DNA of 64,000 bases, taken from positions 1 through 64,000 of the forward strand of contig NBAY01000054.1 of the NCBI GenBank assembly GCA_002794775.1, written 5' to 3'. The notes below the pieces were generated by a model. That model was given only the letters and a program-made list of their open reading frames with translations. It searched no databases and was not told where the DNA came from. The stretch comes from Porodaedalea pini (lineage: Eukaryota > Basidiomycota > Agaricomycetes > Hymenochaetales > Hymenochaetaceae). Within the stretch, counting starts at the first letter, position 1; each line of letters starts with the position of its first letter. Positions 48,201-59,435 of the stretch are shown here, piece by piece. The position numbers and the translations under genes were made by a program.

Positions 48201-49767
48201 TCAGGAGAAATGCATCAGGTATTCCACTTTTGCCTGTCCATCCATCCTAGTTGCTCCTTCATGGGCGATCCTTCTATACTCAGCTACGAACATCACATTG
48301 AAGTCATTCCAGGACCCAATCAAGTTCATGTGTTCGCCGAGGTTGATCAGTGTGACATGTAACTCATTGAGTTGACTGACTAGCTGTGAGAGCAGGTCAT
48401 GGGCTTGAATGGCCTGTTCCCGGGCAGCTTCGGTGAGGCGAGTCATTGTGTCAACTTTCTCCTGGAGTGTCATAACCCATGACACATCAAACAATTATAA
48501 TTAGTGTCTCACTTTTACAGCAAAGAGAGACAGGTTCTCAGTATCTCACTTATCATTAGCAAAGGGAGACAACATCTCAGCATCTTATCACAGTAAAGGG
48601 AGGCAACATCTCAGTATTTCACTGATTACAGCAAAGGGAGACAATATCTCAGTATCTCACTCATCACAGCAAAGAGAGACAATATCTCAGTGACCCATTT
48701 ACATCATTGAGAGATAGTATCTCAGGTGCCACATTGCTGTAGCAATGAGAGATACCACCTCATCAGTTTATTTCTGGATTACCTACTTTGCTACTTGGTT
48801 TCCTATAAGTAGTCTGTGTATTTAAGGGCAGCCTCCCAGAGCCCCAGACCCTCAGAATTGTTAACTAGTTATCTCCTGCTTATAAATGTCTATCTCAGCC
48901 TATAACTCTTAGATCAAGAACTGGTACTATATTTGTCAAGACATCTTTGGAGTACTATACTTGCTAGTATCTCCTAAGTACCTCAGCTCTACATCCAGGG
49001 TCAAAGCACAGAAGACAGCTCTTATCCTGTCAGGTCTTTCTAGAAGACCATTCAAGATCTTATCTCCTTACTACTATTCTGTCATCAGACTTAGGGTATT
49101 GTTATCTGCATTGGTTTACTAATCTATTCTTTATAGATAGGATCACAACATGGAGGGCCCATTGTTGTCCTTCACGTGCTGTGCATTCCTGCTCGGCATC
49201 TTCGAGCATTGCTGCAAAGTCAGCTTGTTTGGCTTCTGTGGTAGTCAGCAATTCCTGGGCTTCATAAAGTTGGCTGAGATATGCTGGCTAGACATATGAG
49301 ACTGTTGCCATGGTGTTGAATCGGGAGAGAGTGAGGGTCACCTCGTATGAACTAGTCTTCCTGCTCGTGATTCACCTGAAGACTGTGCGGTATACCTCTT
49401 CATACACAAGTTGTGTGAGGCCTTCATAGTCCAGGCTGGCTATAGTGACTGTGGTGCAGAATTAGGCCCATGATCCTCCAGTGAGTGTGGGTGATTGCAC
49501 AAGTTGTTCTTGAATTTTGGGTATGCAGAATGTGTAGGCCACGTATACCAGAGTCGGGTCTGTGGGCGTGAGCTTGTCGAAAGTGAACAGTAACTCGGCC
49601 ACAAACTTGGCAAATGAGATTGTCGTGGGGTTGAATACAACTATCTGTGAGATGCCATTTGGGCAAGGGTTGGTGAGTAGGAGATTGCTAGGAGTCAGGT
49701 TTGGCATGCAGTGCACCATCCCCTTGAGAACGATTGCGTGTGGAGGGGTGATGTCGGTACTTTCCAT
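48201..49767 (-). pseudogene. Gypsy accessory ORF-b, copy A, split by solo LTR
   Basis: Equivalent to the 322-aa ORF of copy B (59436-60404). The N-terminal part (from 49767) begins MESTDITPPHAIVLKGM and has FAKFVAELLFTFDKLTPTDP. The C-terminal part (48494-48201) has EQAIQAHDLLSQLVSQLNEL and NLIGSWNDFNVMFVAEYRRI. The solo LTR at 48468-49150 separates them, and frame shifts are present. Helical and coiled-coil-like; a gag-like role is possible but unproven. Confidence 0.6.
48468..49150. mobile_element. Solo LTR with 5-bp target-site duplication
   Basis: Begins TGTCATAACCCATGACAC and ends GGATCACAACA (TG..CA). It is flanked on both sides by TGGAG (48463-48467 and 49151-49155). It is absent from the matching place in copy B (near 59700), which gives the empty site. 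Inside, about 48510-48770, is a tandem array of roughly 40-bp units of the form AGCAAAGGGAGACAATATCT. It marks an LTR element of another family that inserted into copy A and recombined out. Confidence 0.88.
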
Positions 49768-50471
49768 CGTATGCAGGGTTGGATGTTGTTTCTTTGTTTT
49801 CTTTTGGCATTTTCAGTACGTGCGTGTCTCTTTAAGGGCAGTTGTATTGTCTGAGTCATTTGTGTCTGTATTGGGCAGACCTCTCTGTATGGTCATGCCA
49901 TTCATCGGTGGGGTTTGCATTTGTTACATGTTTCGGGCGATTCGTTCGCATGGGTCGGCAGCCAGTTGATCGGCAGATTTTTGTGTCTTGTTCTCTGTTG
50001 TTTTGTGTTTGGTACCGGTCCGTGTTCCTGTACTGTTGGTTGTGTTTTGCTTGGTGGTCCTGGCTTGGTGTTGTTGTTTTCTTTTGGTGTTGGCTTTTGC
50101 TGGGCGTCTGTGTGTTTCAAGTGCTTTGAGGTCTCTTTTTGGTATGGGTGGACTCGTTGTCGAACATCAGTGTCCAGTGTGTGTTTCTGGGTTCGTTGTA
50201 ACTGATTGGCAGGTTCGCGCTGTATTTGGTGTAGTCTGGATCTGCATGTGATTGGCTTTTGGGGTGTGTGATCGATGCAAACCGTTTTGGGTGCTTCGGT
50301 GATCTTGAGCTAGCCGGGTTGCACATTGTGCTTCTTGAGTGCGATCACAGTGCTTGTTCTGGTCCAATAATGCGGAGGCATAGTTTCTGTTGGCAGAGAT
50401 TGTTGGAAATTTCAGAATGTGTCGTTTTCTGCTTTTTACTACCATCTCCTCCATCTCACAGTACCTTTCAA

Positions 50472-52669
50472 TTGATGACACCTTGACTCCTGGAACTGTC
50501 CCATGGCCCTCTGTGTCTCCCAAGGATGTGGGGTGTGCTTCGACACTGCCACAGTGGAAGCTGGGGCCTGACAATCACATGCCAATGCCTCCTGGCTTTT
50601 CGCAGGAGCCTGATGATGGCAGCCGTGACATGGGAGGTCCACTCATTGGTGTGGATCTCCCGTGTCCATTGTCATTACCATTGCCTTTGCTGGGCAGAGA
50701 TGTGGACAGGGCAAGTGAGCATTCCAGGGAAGTTAGTGTCCCTCCTGCCGAGTCTGCCCTGCTGAGTCCGGTTGCGTGTGATCCTTTTGCATCACGTATG
50801 GAAGACTTCAACTCGGCGTTAGACAATCTTGAGAAGTCAAGTGAGGAGGCTTACAAGGAGGCAATGGTGTATGTGCAGGCTACCTGGGTGCGCCACTTAT
50901 TTCTGTTTTCTTGTTTTTGCTTCTGATAAAAATTTCTAGCGCTCCCTTTCTACCACATGGGATGGCGTTTCCAAGCATGCGAAAGCCGCCCATCCCTCTT
51001 TTACCACAATGGACGTCCTTCTGGACGTGTTCCAGAATGAGGCTGATGAAGCAGTGGAGAACGTGACTGAGGAGATGCTGCCCAAGCATCTCTGGTCCCT
51101 TATTGCTGAGGAGGAGGAGAGGGTGGCTGAGTGAAAGTGGAAGCACAAGCTCATTGCTGCTGAGCATGTGTGCGCTGCGGCTGAGGCCAAGGAGAGGGTG
51201 GAGCTTTGGGCGCATGAGGATGCCAAGCATGCCAGGCAGGCTGCACAAGAGGCGCAAGAGTGGGCCAAGCATACACAGCAGGCTATGGAGTGGGCGTGAG
51301 AAGAGGCCAAGTGTATGGTGCATGAAGAGGCCAAGGAGGATCGAAGGTGGGAGGCACATGCGGTGAAACTGTGGGCCATGCGCAATTTGTTGCGCATGCT
51401 ATACCCCACCGAAACAGATGAGGCACTCCGGGATTGGCTCTACCGCATGGTAGCCCCTCTCCCACAGGATCTACGTCAGGTGAGTACCTAGTTTATTGCT
51501 GGCTCTGTATTGTTGGCTGATTTGTTGCAGAGGCTGCCCCCTGCTGAACCTACTCAGTCAGCTGCATCTCTGCCTTGTCGTGGGTCACATACGTGCCAGC
51601 CTTGCCCTTGTCCTGTCCTTACATGTTTGGGTGCAGAAAGCGGGGAAGTCATCTCTCCCACATCATTGCCTTGAGCTGGTTTGGATGCAAGTGCCATGTC
51701 TCATCGTGGTACTGGTGGGCTCACACACCCCCATACAGACCTTCCCCTTCTCCTTTCCTTGCTGTGCCAGCCAAATCCGTGAAGGCCGATCCTCTGTCAG
51801 TTGGTGGAAGCACCTCATCCACAAAGGTTATGTGTGCGGTGCCTCCAGTGAGTATAGTTCCTTTCTGTGCCTGATTCTTCTCAGCTGATTGTTGTTTTGC
51901 ATAGGCTCATGGTTCATAGGCATGACCAGAGGTGGTGGCCATCAACCTCCCTTCTACAAAGCCTGGCACCAAGTGCAAGCCAGTTTTGGTTGAATCCAGT
52001 GGCAATGAGGGCCTGTCTCATCCTGGTCCATCCAAGGTTCTGTGTGCAGTGGGTGCATCTTTGGCAAGAGATGCGAAGGTTGAGGAGGTCATTTCTGACA
52101 GACCAGACCCAGATTTGCTCAGAGGTGGGGTACACCTAGGGCAAACTGTTCAGTTCACCCTCACCTGTGACACATGCATTGTTGTGGGTGCATCGTGTGA
52201 CAGTGTCCCCAAGAGTCGGCGGTGCACCCACTGTTCGTGGAACAAGGTGCACTGCATCTTTGATCAGTTCTGTGGGCAGCGTGGCAGTACCCAACTCGCT
52301 CCCCTTGTGCTTTCCATGGTGGACCCGATTGGTATTGGCAGCGCAGTCTGGCAGTTTGGTGACATCCCTGACTACTTGGACGCGGCTTCTGTCGATGTCC
52401 TGGTCGGGGTGTTGGCTAGGAATGTCGCCGAGTCTTGTGTGTCGATTTGCGAGCATCAGGCTGCCGTTCATAGTCACCTTGAGGTGTACGAGGCTCGTGT
52501 TGAGGAGCTCACCTGTCGTCTTGGTGAATATGAGGAGATGGAGGACTGGATGCCGCCTTCGCCATTCCTTGACAAAAATTTGTTCATCAACTATCGGTCC
52601 ATTCAAGAGCAGGAGGAGAAGGAGGAAAAGGAGAAGAAAAAGAAAGAAAAGGGGAAAGGGAGGAAGTAG
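50472..52669 (+). pseudogene. Gypsy antisense accessory gene ORF-c, copy A
   Basis: A multi-exon gene running opposite to pol. Exon 1 (50472-50889) contains DDTLTPGTVPWPSVSPKD and MEDFNSALDNLEKSSEEAY. Exon 2 (about 50939-51480) codes a highly charged coiled coil (AEEE and KERVELWAHEDAKHARQAAQ). Exon 3 (about 51531-51850) is Ser/Pro-rich (KSVKADPLSVGGSTSSTK). The last exon (about 51905-52669) has a Cys cluster (CDTCIVVGASCDSVPKSRRC, then THCSWNKVHCIFDQFC), a helical part (VGVLARNVAESCVSICEHQA) and a Lys/Glu-rich tail. The Cys spacing recalls fungal zinc-binuclear clusters. In-frame stops in exon 2 (near 51134 and 51298) show decay. Introns end in typical CTAG/TGCAG sites. Confidence 0.6.
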
Positions 52670-52889
52670 AGTAGTTTTTGCTTTTTGTTATTTATTAAGG
52701 GAATTTTAGTCTATGGTTGGTACCGTGTTACACTGTGCTTTATGATGGAAGTACAAGACTCGGCTTTTTCATTCAAGGCTCGGCACATTATTGTTCTGGT
52801 GGATTTTGCGGCTTTGAAGTTTGAGAGTAGGGGTTTAGTGAGCGAAATGAAATGGAATGAGTACAAATATTAAGGAGAATATGGGGTAT

Positions 52890-54170
52890 CATGATTCAGA
52901 TTCAGTTCCAGAGTCGGTGTCGAGGATTTCCGTTGTTGGTGGCTGATCCTTGGCACCGAGCTCCTCCCTTTCAATTTTTGAATGTTTGTTGGCAAGTTCG
53001 TCAAGTTCTGAGTCAGTCTGGTCCACTACCTGGGTGACTGGAGTTGTTATGTTCACTCAGGGGTGGTATGGAATGACTCTGAAGGCTGCATATTGTAATG
53101 CCAAGACTGCACCTGTAAGTTCTGCAAGAATGTACAATCCTCCAGTTGTTTGGCGAATAACTACCATGGGTCCAAGATATCTGGGTTTGGCTTTCCAGCT
53201 TAGTTCTGTGTTGATTCGTGAGTTTTGAACCAGAACCAGGGCTCCAGGACCAAAGTCGTAGTCTTGGATCATGTTTTGGTAGTGTTTTTCGAATTGCTGG
53301 ATTGATTTGAAGCGAGCCTGCATGACTGCCGAGTGTACGTGTTTCAAGTCTTCTGGTGGACGCTGGAGTGCCCTTGCCCTTGCCATGAGTAGTTCCACTT
53401 GGGATACCTTAGATGAGTATACTGGTGACATGTAAGTTTGTTCGGCCAAATCAAATGGAAGGATTGGCTGGACTCCATGGACCATGTAATATGGCAAATA
53501 TCCTGTTGCTTTCTGAATTGTGATCCTCTCAGCCCATATGGCATGGTATGTGTGTTGTGACCATTGAGCTTCATCATTCCCAGCAAGTTTTATCAACATT
53601 TCCCTAAGGTCCCTGTGGCGTTGTTCTACAATTCCGTTTGCTCTCGAGTTGTAGGGGGAGATTCAGATATTGTGTACTCCATATCTTGCCAACATCCTGA
53701 TTACTTCTCCATCAAATGATGGACCATTGTCTGATATGATCTTGTAGACATAACCCCATTGACATATGATGTCTTGGAAAATGAAGTTGGTGATTGACCT
53801 TGAGTTGTCAGTGCGCAGTAGTCTGAACTCTGGGTAGCCTGTGAGCGAGTCTCTTGCCTGGACAATATACCTGAATCCCCTGGATTTGGGCATGAGCATC
53901 ACGTCTATGTGTACCCTGGCGAATAGTGGCACTGGTGTTGGGACGTTTGGCGGGATTCGTACATGTGTAAATTGCTGAGTCTGGCACAAGTGACATGTCT
54001 TCAGGAACCAGTGTATATCCGAATTCATCATGGGCCACCAAAATTGATCATGGATTCGTAGTTGTACTGAAAAGAATCCTTTGTGTCCCAGGTCATTGTG
54101 TGCTGATTGCATGACTGAGAATCGGTGGTTGGGTGTGAGTACGAGTTGGTGTGGTCCCAAGTATCATTTC
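52890..54170 (-). pseudogene. Gypsy integrase region with chromo-like tail
   Basis: The integrase part of pol. The HHCC zinc motif is seen around HNDLGHKGFFSVQLRIHDQF and LKTCHLCQTQ. The catalytic core has IDVMLMPKSRGFRYIVQARD (first Asp), ISDNGPSFDGE (second Asp) and NSRANGIVEQRHRDLREML (Glu). The C-terminal part is LVLVQNSRINTELSWKAKPR. Stops occur after GVHNI (near 53661) and after PYHP (near 53055), both where Arg is expected. Confidence 0.85.
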
Positions 54171-55950
54171 CTCCAGAGTTGTCCATCTGCGATGAAGAAC
54201 CTAGTTGCCTTTGTTACAAAGTGTTGAAATTTGTTGTCCGTCATGTCTTCTGGCTTCTTTGGGTCATTTAGGAACTCCTTGATCTGTACCAACTCTTGAT
54301 CGGCCAATTCTGCTGTGGTTGATCAGGGAATGGTGGGAGGATCAGTGGCAGATGGAATGTCTCCAGTCTATGCTATGAATATGAAAGCATACTGGTTGTC
54401 AATCCATTCCTCATAGTTCTTGTCATCTGGAGGGTCAGTATCTGCTTGTTTTCACCGACTGAGTCCATCTGGGCCTGTGTGCCGAGTGCCTGGTACATGG
54501 ATGATTGTGAAGTGGAATAATAGAATTCCAGCGATCCACCAGTTGATTGTCATGTTTGGCTGGATGTCAGGGTTGTTGATCATGCCTTTAATGTACTTGG
54601 CATTGACTTTGATGTAAAAATGGTCCAGTCCTATCAAGTAGATCTGAGCATTGTGGAGAGCCCTCATGAGGCCGAACAGTTCTACCTTTGGTTGTGAGTA
54701 GTTCTGTTCTCTCTCGTTCCATGTTGCAGACATAAAATGGGCTGGGAACCATTCTCCGTTTTCCCCAATCTGTAAAAGAATCACTCCATATCCTCAAATC
54801 AACGAGTCTACGCAAAGGTGGACCAGTCTTTCACATTTGTAGTCGATCGGCCTGATAGCTCCAGACTTGGCAACCACCTTTTTAAGCTGGTCCATAGATT
54901 GTTGTTCAAGCTGTCTGAATGTGAAGGTGACATCCTTGCTGGTGAGTTGGTTCAGATCATATGCCAGTTGGGCGAAGTCATTGATGAAGTGCCTCAGCAC
55001 TCCTGCGGTGCTGAGGAATGATCGAACATCGGTAATATCTTTGCAAGGTGGCCAGTTGAGAATCTTCTGGGCTCGTGCTTTGTCTGGGACTCGTCCTGAG
55101 TAATTGCATGTGTGGCCAACTATCACAGCTTCGGGTGCAGTGAGTATCAGCTTTTTCCTGGACAGGGTTGCTCCAACTACCTTGAACCTTTGTAGGACTC
55201 TGTTGACATCATTTAGGTGCTCCCATATGAATCGATGAATTCCTGGATTTTCTGGGATGGTTTCATATGATCTGTCTGGTAGTTCATATCATGTGGGTGG
55301 TCCCTTTATGGGTACATTGTTGATGTATGGAAACACCATGTCCAGGATTTTGTCCTTCAAGATGAACATAACATTGGCATGCATGATTTGCTGCAAGTTT
55401 GTATATCCCATTGGAATCGATGTGAGTCGGAATGCTCCTAGAGGTGTCTGGAATGTTGTTATATCCCTACTTTGTATGGCTAGTTTCCTTTGTTCGAACA
55501 CCATGAATAGGTCCAGGGTTGTGTAGCAGGATCAGCCACTGAAAGATTCGGCAATATGTTCTGTTGGGTACGGTACCAATGGGTCTTGTATTGTGACTGC
55601 ATTTAGCGGTTGGAGATCATGGACTATCCTCAGTGACTTTCCATCCTTCTTTACCACACAGAACCATCTGGATTGGTATGATGAGTTTGATGGTTTGTAT
55701 ATGCCAGATATGATTTTGTCTTTGATGATTGCAACTACCTTGTTGAATATGCCCAGTGGGATTGGTATGTTTTTCAGTACCCATGGAATGTGTTTGATGG
55801 TTGGGATAAGGACTAGTGCGAAGTAGTCATAGTTGAGGGTGCCTTTCTCTGTTTTGTCCCATGTGAACACCATCTCCTGTGTGCGGATGACCCACCATGC
55901 AAGTTCCTTTTCTTCAGACAGTAAGAACCTGTCCGGGTCTATGTCCATTT
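54170..55950 (-). pseudogene. Gypsy reverse transcriptase and RNase H
   Basis: The RT palm and finger motifs are in order: GIYKPSNSSYQSRWFCVVKK, SLRIVHDLQPLNAVT, TTFQTPLGAFRLTSIPMGYT and MVFPYINNVPIKGPPT. The catalytic YxDD box is mutated (FPYINNV). The connection domain is SFLSTAGVLRHFINDFAQLA. RNase H parts are VHLCVDSLI, PAHFMSATWNEREQNYSQPK and IIHVPGTRHTGPDGLSR. TGA stops sit where Arg is expected after SFSG, GPPT and DSLI. Confidence 0.88.
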
Positions 55951-55957
55951 CATCATA

Positions 55958-57631
55958 TCATTCCTGGGTAAGCCGTTTCCCAGGTGAGAATGGTGGAGGA
56001 TGAGTCAGTAGTTCTGGAAGGTCCTTTAGAGGGTTGGGGTGCATTGTCCTGGTGATTCGGTATTCCTCTGGGAGAGTGGTTGGGACCGGCTTTATATGAT
56101 CTGCGACCTCCTTGTACTTGTAGAATGGCTGACTTGTGTGACGAATTTGATTAGTTTGGGGTATTAGTGATTCCTTATCGTACGGGTGATTAATCAAGAA
56201 TAGTCCATTCAAGTCGTTTGTTCAGGTTTTGTTGTTTTCCGTATTTTGTTTTGGTTTTGTACCATTTCTTTTAGAGACAGTAATTTCGATAGATTGCTTG
56301 TCGAAGGAAATATGAGCTGTGGATGGTTCTGGGGTATCTGCAGTATAGCCTGGTTGAATTTTTGGTTTGTCTCATTGATCTTGTGCTGATTCATTGACTA
56401 TTGAAAATCCTTGTCCTCTTTGGCTGGTTGTTTCCATTGAGTGCGTTCTCAAGTGGGGACCGTTATATCTTTGTCTGTTACTGGATGGACTAATTCCAAT
56501 ACTCGGTCATCAATGTCTATGTCCATAAGCCGAGCCTTGCAGTGCACGAGAAATGGTCAGCCAAGTAAGATATCAAATGGTGTCGGGTGTATGACTTGGG
56601 CTTGCATGAGTACTGAGAATCCTCTGAGTCCTATTCTGAGTCATGGTATAAGTCCAAGTGATTGAGTCCTATTTGCATCTGCCATTTTGATAGTGATTTG
56701 CTCATTGTTCAGAGTCGGTGATCCCAGATGTTTCCATATGTCCTGAGAGAGACCTATAAAAGAAGCTCCATTGTCCAGTAGTCCTTCTACCTTGACTTTT
56801 CTGTCCAACCATATGTCAATGACTCAGATTGGGACACTTGCTGGTGCGATCGGCTCTTTTTCTGGTGATTCAACTGGCGAGCCTGGCCTGGGTCCTGCTG
56901 AGTACATCATGGCGCCTTCTTCGTCATGGCTTATCGGACTTCATTTTGCCATCATCATGTCCTTGCATTTTTGTCTGACCTCAGGTGACGTTGCCAACAG
57001 TTCTTGCCCTGATATTGATACTGTGGAGTCCAAGAATCGGTGAAATACTGTGTCGACCATTGCAGGGTTGTTGGCTGGTGTGCTGTACTTGAACTGCAGC
57101 CTCTGTACATCTATTATTGGGTTTGGAGGTCCTGGTTTTGGTTCTGTCATTTCCTGTGGTGGAGCTATGTGGATTGGTATAGGTTCACTTGGCAGAAGAG
57201 AGTCAGCTGCCAATTCTTCCATCATTTTTGATTTGGCCAATTCTTTCTCCTTTCCCTTCATGGTTTTGGTTGATGGCACGCCCAAGTCTGTAGCTGGTTC
57301 ATGTCCTCCTTGTTCCCTTGTTGGTTTGGTTGTTTGTCTGGATGAGGGAGGGTCAACCTTGGCTAACTTGGCCAATCTTGCTGATCGTCTCTGTTGGCTG
57401 TGTGAATTGTTGGCATCATTGAACTGTACCTTCTTTCCCTCCACTGCGTGTTCATCTTTAATTTCTTTGATATGAGCTGCCTCCTTGTATGGCCTGGTTA
57501 GAGTGTAGATACTTGGCCCTGATATGGCGGGGTAGTATGCGTCAAATAGATTCGCCATTTGGTGCGGTGGTAGGTCTCGCAGTGCTGACATGTCTACTGG
57601 AAGAGTTGTCCCTGGTGGTACTTTGTTCAGG
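55958..57631 (-). pseudogene. Gypsy gag-like and aspartic protease region
   Basis: The 5' part of the coding region, adjoining the LTR. The gag-like part is 57631-56941 (SALRDLPPHQMANLFDAYYP; HSQQRRSARLAKLAKVDPPS; ISGQELLATSPEVRQKCKDM); its open frame runs a little into the LTR. The protease part is around 56700-56850 (VKVEGLLDNGASFIGLSQDI, with DNGAS as the active-site block), followed by IHPTPFDILLG with a stop and PFLVHCKARLMDIDIDDRVL. Stops after SVPI, GLIP, ILLG and VPT fall at Arg-like positions. Confidence 0.75.
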
Positions 57632-58490
57632 TGTAGGGTTGCAGACTCTTCAATTCTGAAGGGCAATCTGGGCTAGCACTCATGTTCGACCCAAGGGGGA
57701 CTGCGGTGACTCAGTATACTGAGAGGGACAACCTAAGTAGAGTGAGGTTCAAGATATGAAGACTTGGTGATATGGATACCTGTGGGATTCCGAATGAACC
57801 AAGACTCAGGAGGGTAGAGTTGGCACTTATGACAGCGGCCAAGGGTGTTTGGAGAGTGACTGGCAAGGAGTCAAGAGTTTAAGAATAGAGTCAGTGGTTA
57901 TTGTTTCAAGAGTTGGGAGTAGAGTTGGTGGTTACTTGTTTCAGAGCAAGAGTCAGGCAATAGGTGCATAGAACTGCATGTAGTAGATTGCTGCTGTATG
58001 GAGGTAGAGGGGTACTGTCTATCTCTGTACTTGTCTCTATATGTATTCTGTCTACAAACTACTGTGACTTTATACTAAACTGAAGCAGAGAAAGTGGTGC
58101 AAGACTCAGCCAAGTCTGTGTGAACAGATGTGAAGGTGAGTTGGCAATCAGCCTGTGCACATCATGCAGCCAATCGTCGCAGAGTGATGTTATAGTGCCC
58201 AACCTGCTCTCTCGTCTCCCACCACTGCACAACCATATCCCACGTCCTTGTCCTACTCGCCTAATTCCTTCTACCTGTGCCCACAAGAGTCAGTCATCCA
58301 TGTGCCGATCGAGTTCATATGTCATCTGTCTGTCCAATCGTGTCCATACCAAGAGTTATAATAAAGAGTCAGCCACCGATTATGAATGAATAAATGGTAA
58401 TGCTCGGTGGCTGGTAAATGGAGTCAAAGGCGTAGTGTAAATGAAAGGAGAAAGACTTGGCTGGCACGTAGGTAATGGTTAATCGCTACA
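57632..58490 (-). repeat. LTR of Ty3/gypsy element, shared by copies A and B
   Basis: Starts TGTAGGGTTGCAGACTC and ends AATCGCTACA, and is homologous to 46470-47269. It is the 5' LTR of copy A. Because copy B internal sequence follows directly on the right with a TCTCCTGGAGGG junction, it is also the 3' LTR of copy B. Differences from LTR A are largely CpG versus TpG/CpA. Confidence 0.8.
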
Positions 58491-58595
58491 TCTCCTGGAG
58501 GGCCAGAAAAAAAGTGTTTGCAGTGTACATGAGAAGTGGTTGAATTGGAAATTAAAGAGAGTGTAATGGGCGAGGTTCAGTGCATTCTGTGGTTT

Positions 58596-59147
58596 TTAAT
58601 GGTGCGAAGAAGAGGAAGAAGAGGTTGACGGTTCACCGATCAATGCCGAAATCGCACCCTGGAGTTTTGTGGTGTGCGCTATCTGCTGTGTGACCGTGTC
58701 ATGGAGGTTCTCGAGTTGGACTGACGGGGCTGAGTGGTGTATGCTCATCTGTAGGTCCAGGTGCCATGGGATAATCATGATATGGATGAGGTCGTGTGTC
58801 ACTGCTGAACATAGACACTGATTGACTGGGAGTTCCAGGCCTTGATTGATGACATATTTGGTGTCATTGTTGATCAAGGTCGGTTGGGGTTGGTACTGGA
58901 CATGGATTGCCATGTACAGGTGCAGGAAGAACTCGTGCACCTTCATGCCAGGCTCGGTGATCGAGCACCAGAAGTGCTGGTGAGATCCGGAGTGGTGTAG
59001 GACATCCTCGAGAGTGGCCTGATGCAAGTGATGACGTGCAATGGCGAGCATGAATGATATCGACCAGTTGTGAACCCCGCGTATGTCATCCAGGCACAGG
59101 ATTCAGTTGTCATAGAAAGATTTGGTGCTGGTTCAGTCTGAGCACAT
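58596..59147 (-). pseudogene. Gypsy accessory ORF-a, copy B
   Basis: The counterpart of 47373-47909, more open here: the 151-aa frame 59051-58596 runs from MLAIARHHLHQATLEDVLHH through KVHEFFLHLYMAIHVQYQPQ to the Ser tail EPSTSSSSSSHH. Upstream codons up to about 59147 (SFYDN, LCLDDIRGVHNWSIS) continue it with one stop. The conservation between copies suggests a real but unknown element protein. Confidence 0.6.
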
Positions 59148-59435
59148 GGTCGGTGGGGGTAGAAGTGAAGAAGAACAAAGTTGAATTATTCAAGAGGGGG
59201 ATATTGTAGAGTGGATGATTCTGAATGAGCGAAAAGGAGGGGGTATTTTATAGAGACTCAGGGCTATTAGTTAGTGCGATGTTTGGTGTAAAAAAAATTT
59301 TTGGTGGAGAGAAAGTAAAATTAGAGAGGGTCGGTGTTTGTTGTCATATGAAAATGGGGTTCTTTGTTATTAAAAGAAATGGAGTGGTACTCTATTTTGC
59401 CTAATGTAACATGAGGCAATTGAGTCAGGGGGGTT

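Larger units (their letters stand above)
46470..58490 (-). mobile_element. Ty3/gypsy LTR retrotransposon, complete but decayed, copy A
   Basis: The LTRs lie at 46470-47269 (3') and 57632-58490 (5'). Read on the minus strand the order is 5' LTR, gag-like/protease, reverse transcriptase, RNase H, integrase, an antisense accessory gene, two sense accessory ORFs, a polypurine tract and the 3' LTR. The internal part is about 10.4 kb and includes a 683-bp solo LTR inserted later (48468-49150). The coding parts are riddled with stops, so the element is inactive. The 5' LTR also serves as the 3' LTR of the next copy to the right. Confidence 0.75.

Noticed and set aside
49562..50251. Overlapping plus-strand frames rich in Cys, Phe and Trp
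   Set aside because: They are antisense shadows of ORF-b and noncoding element sequence; the copy B equivalents are not conserved as protein.
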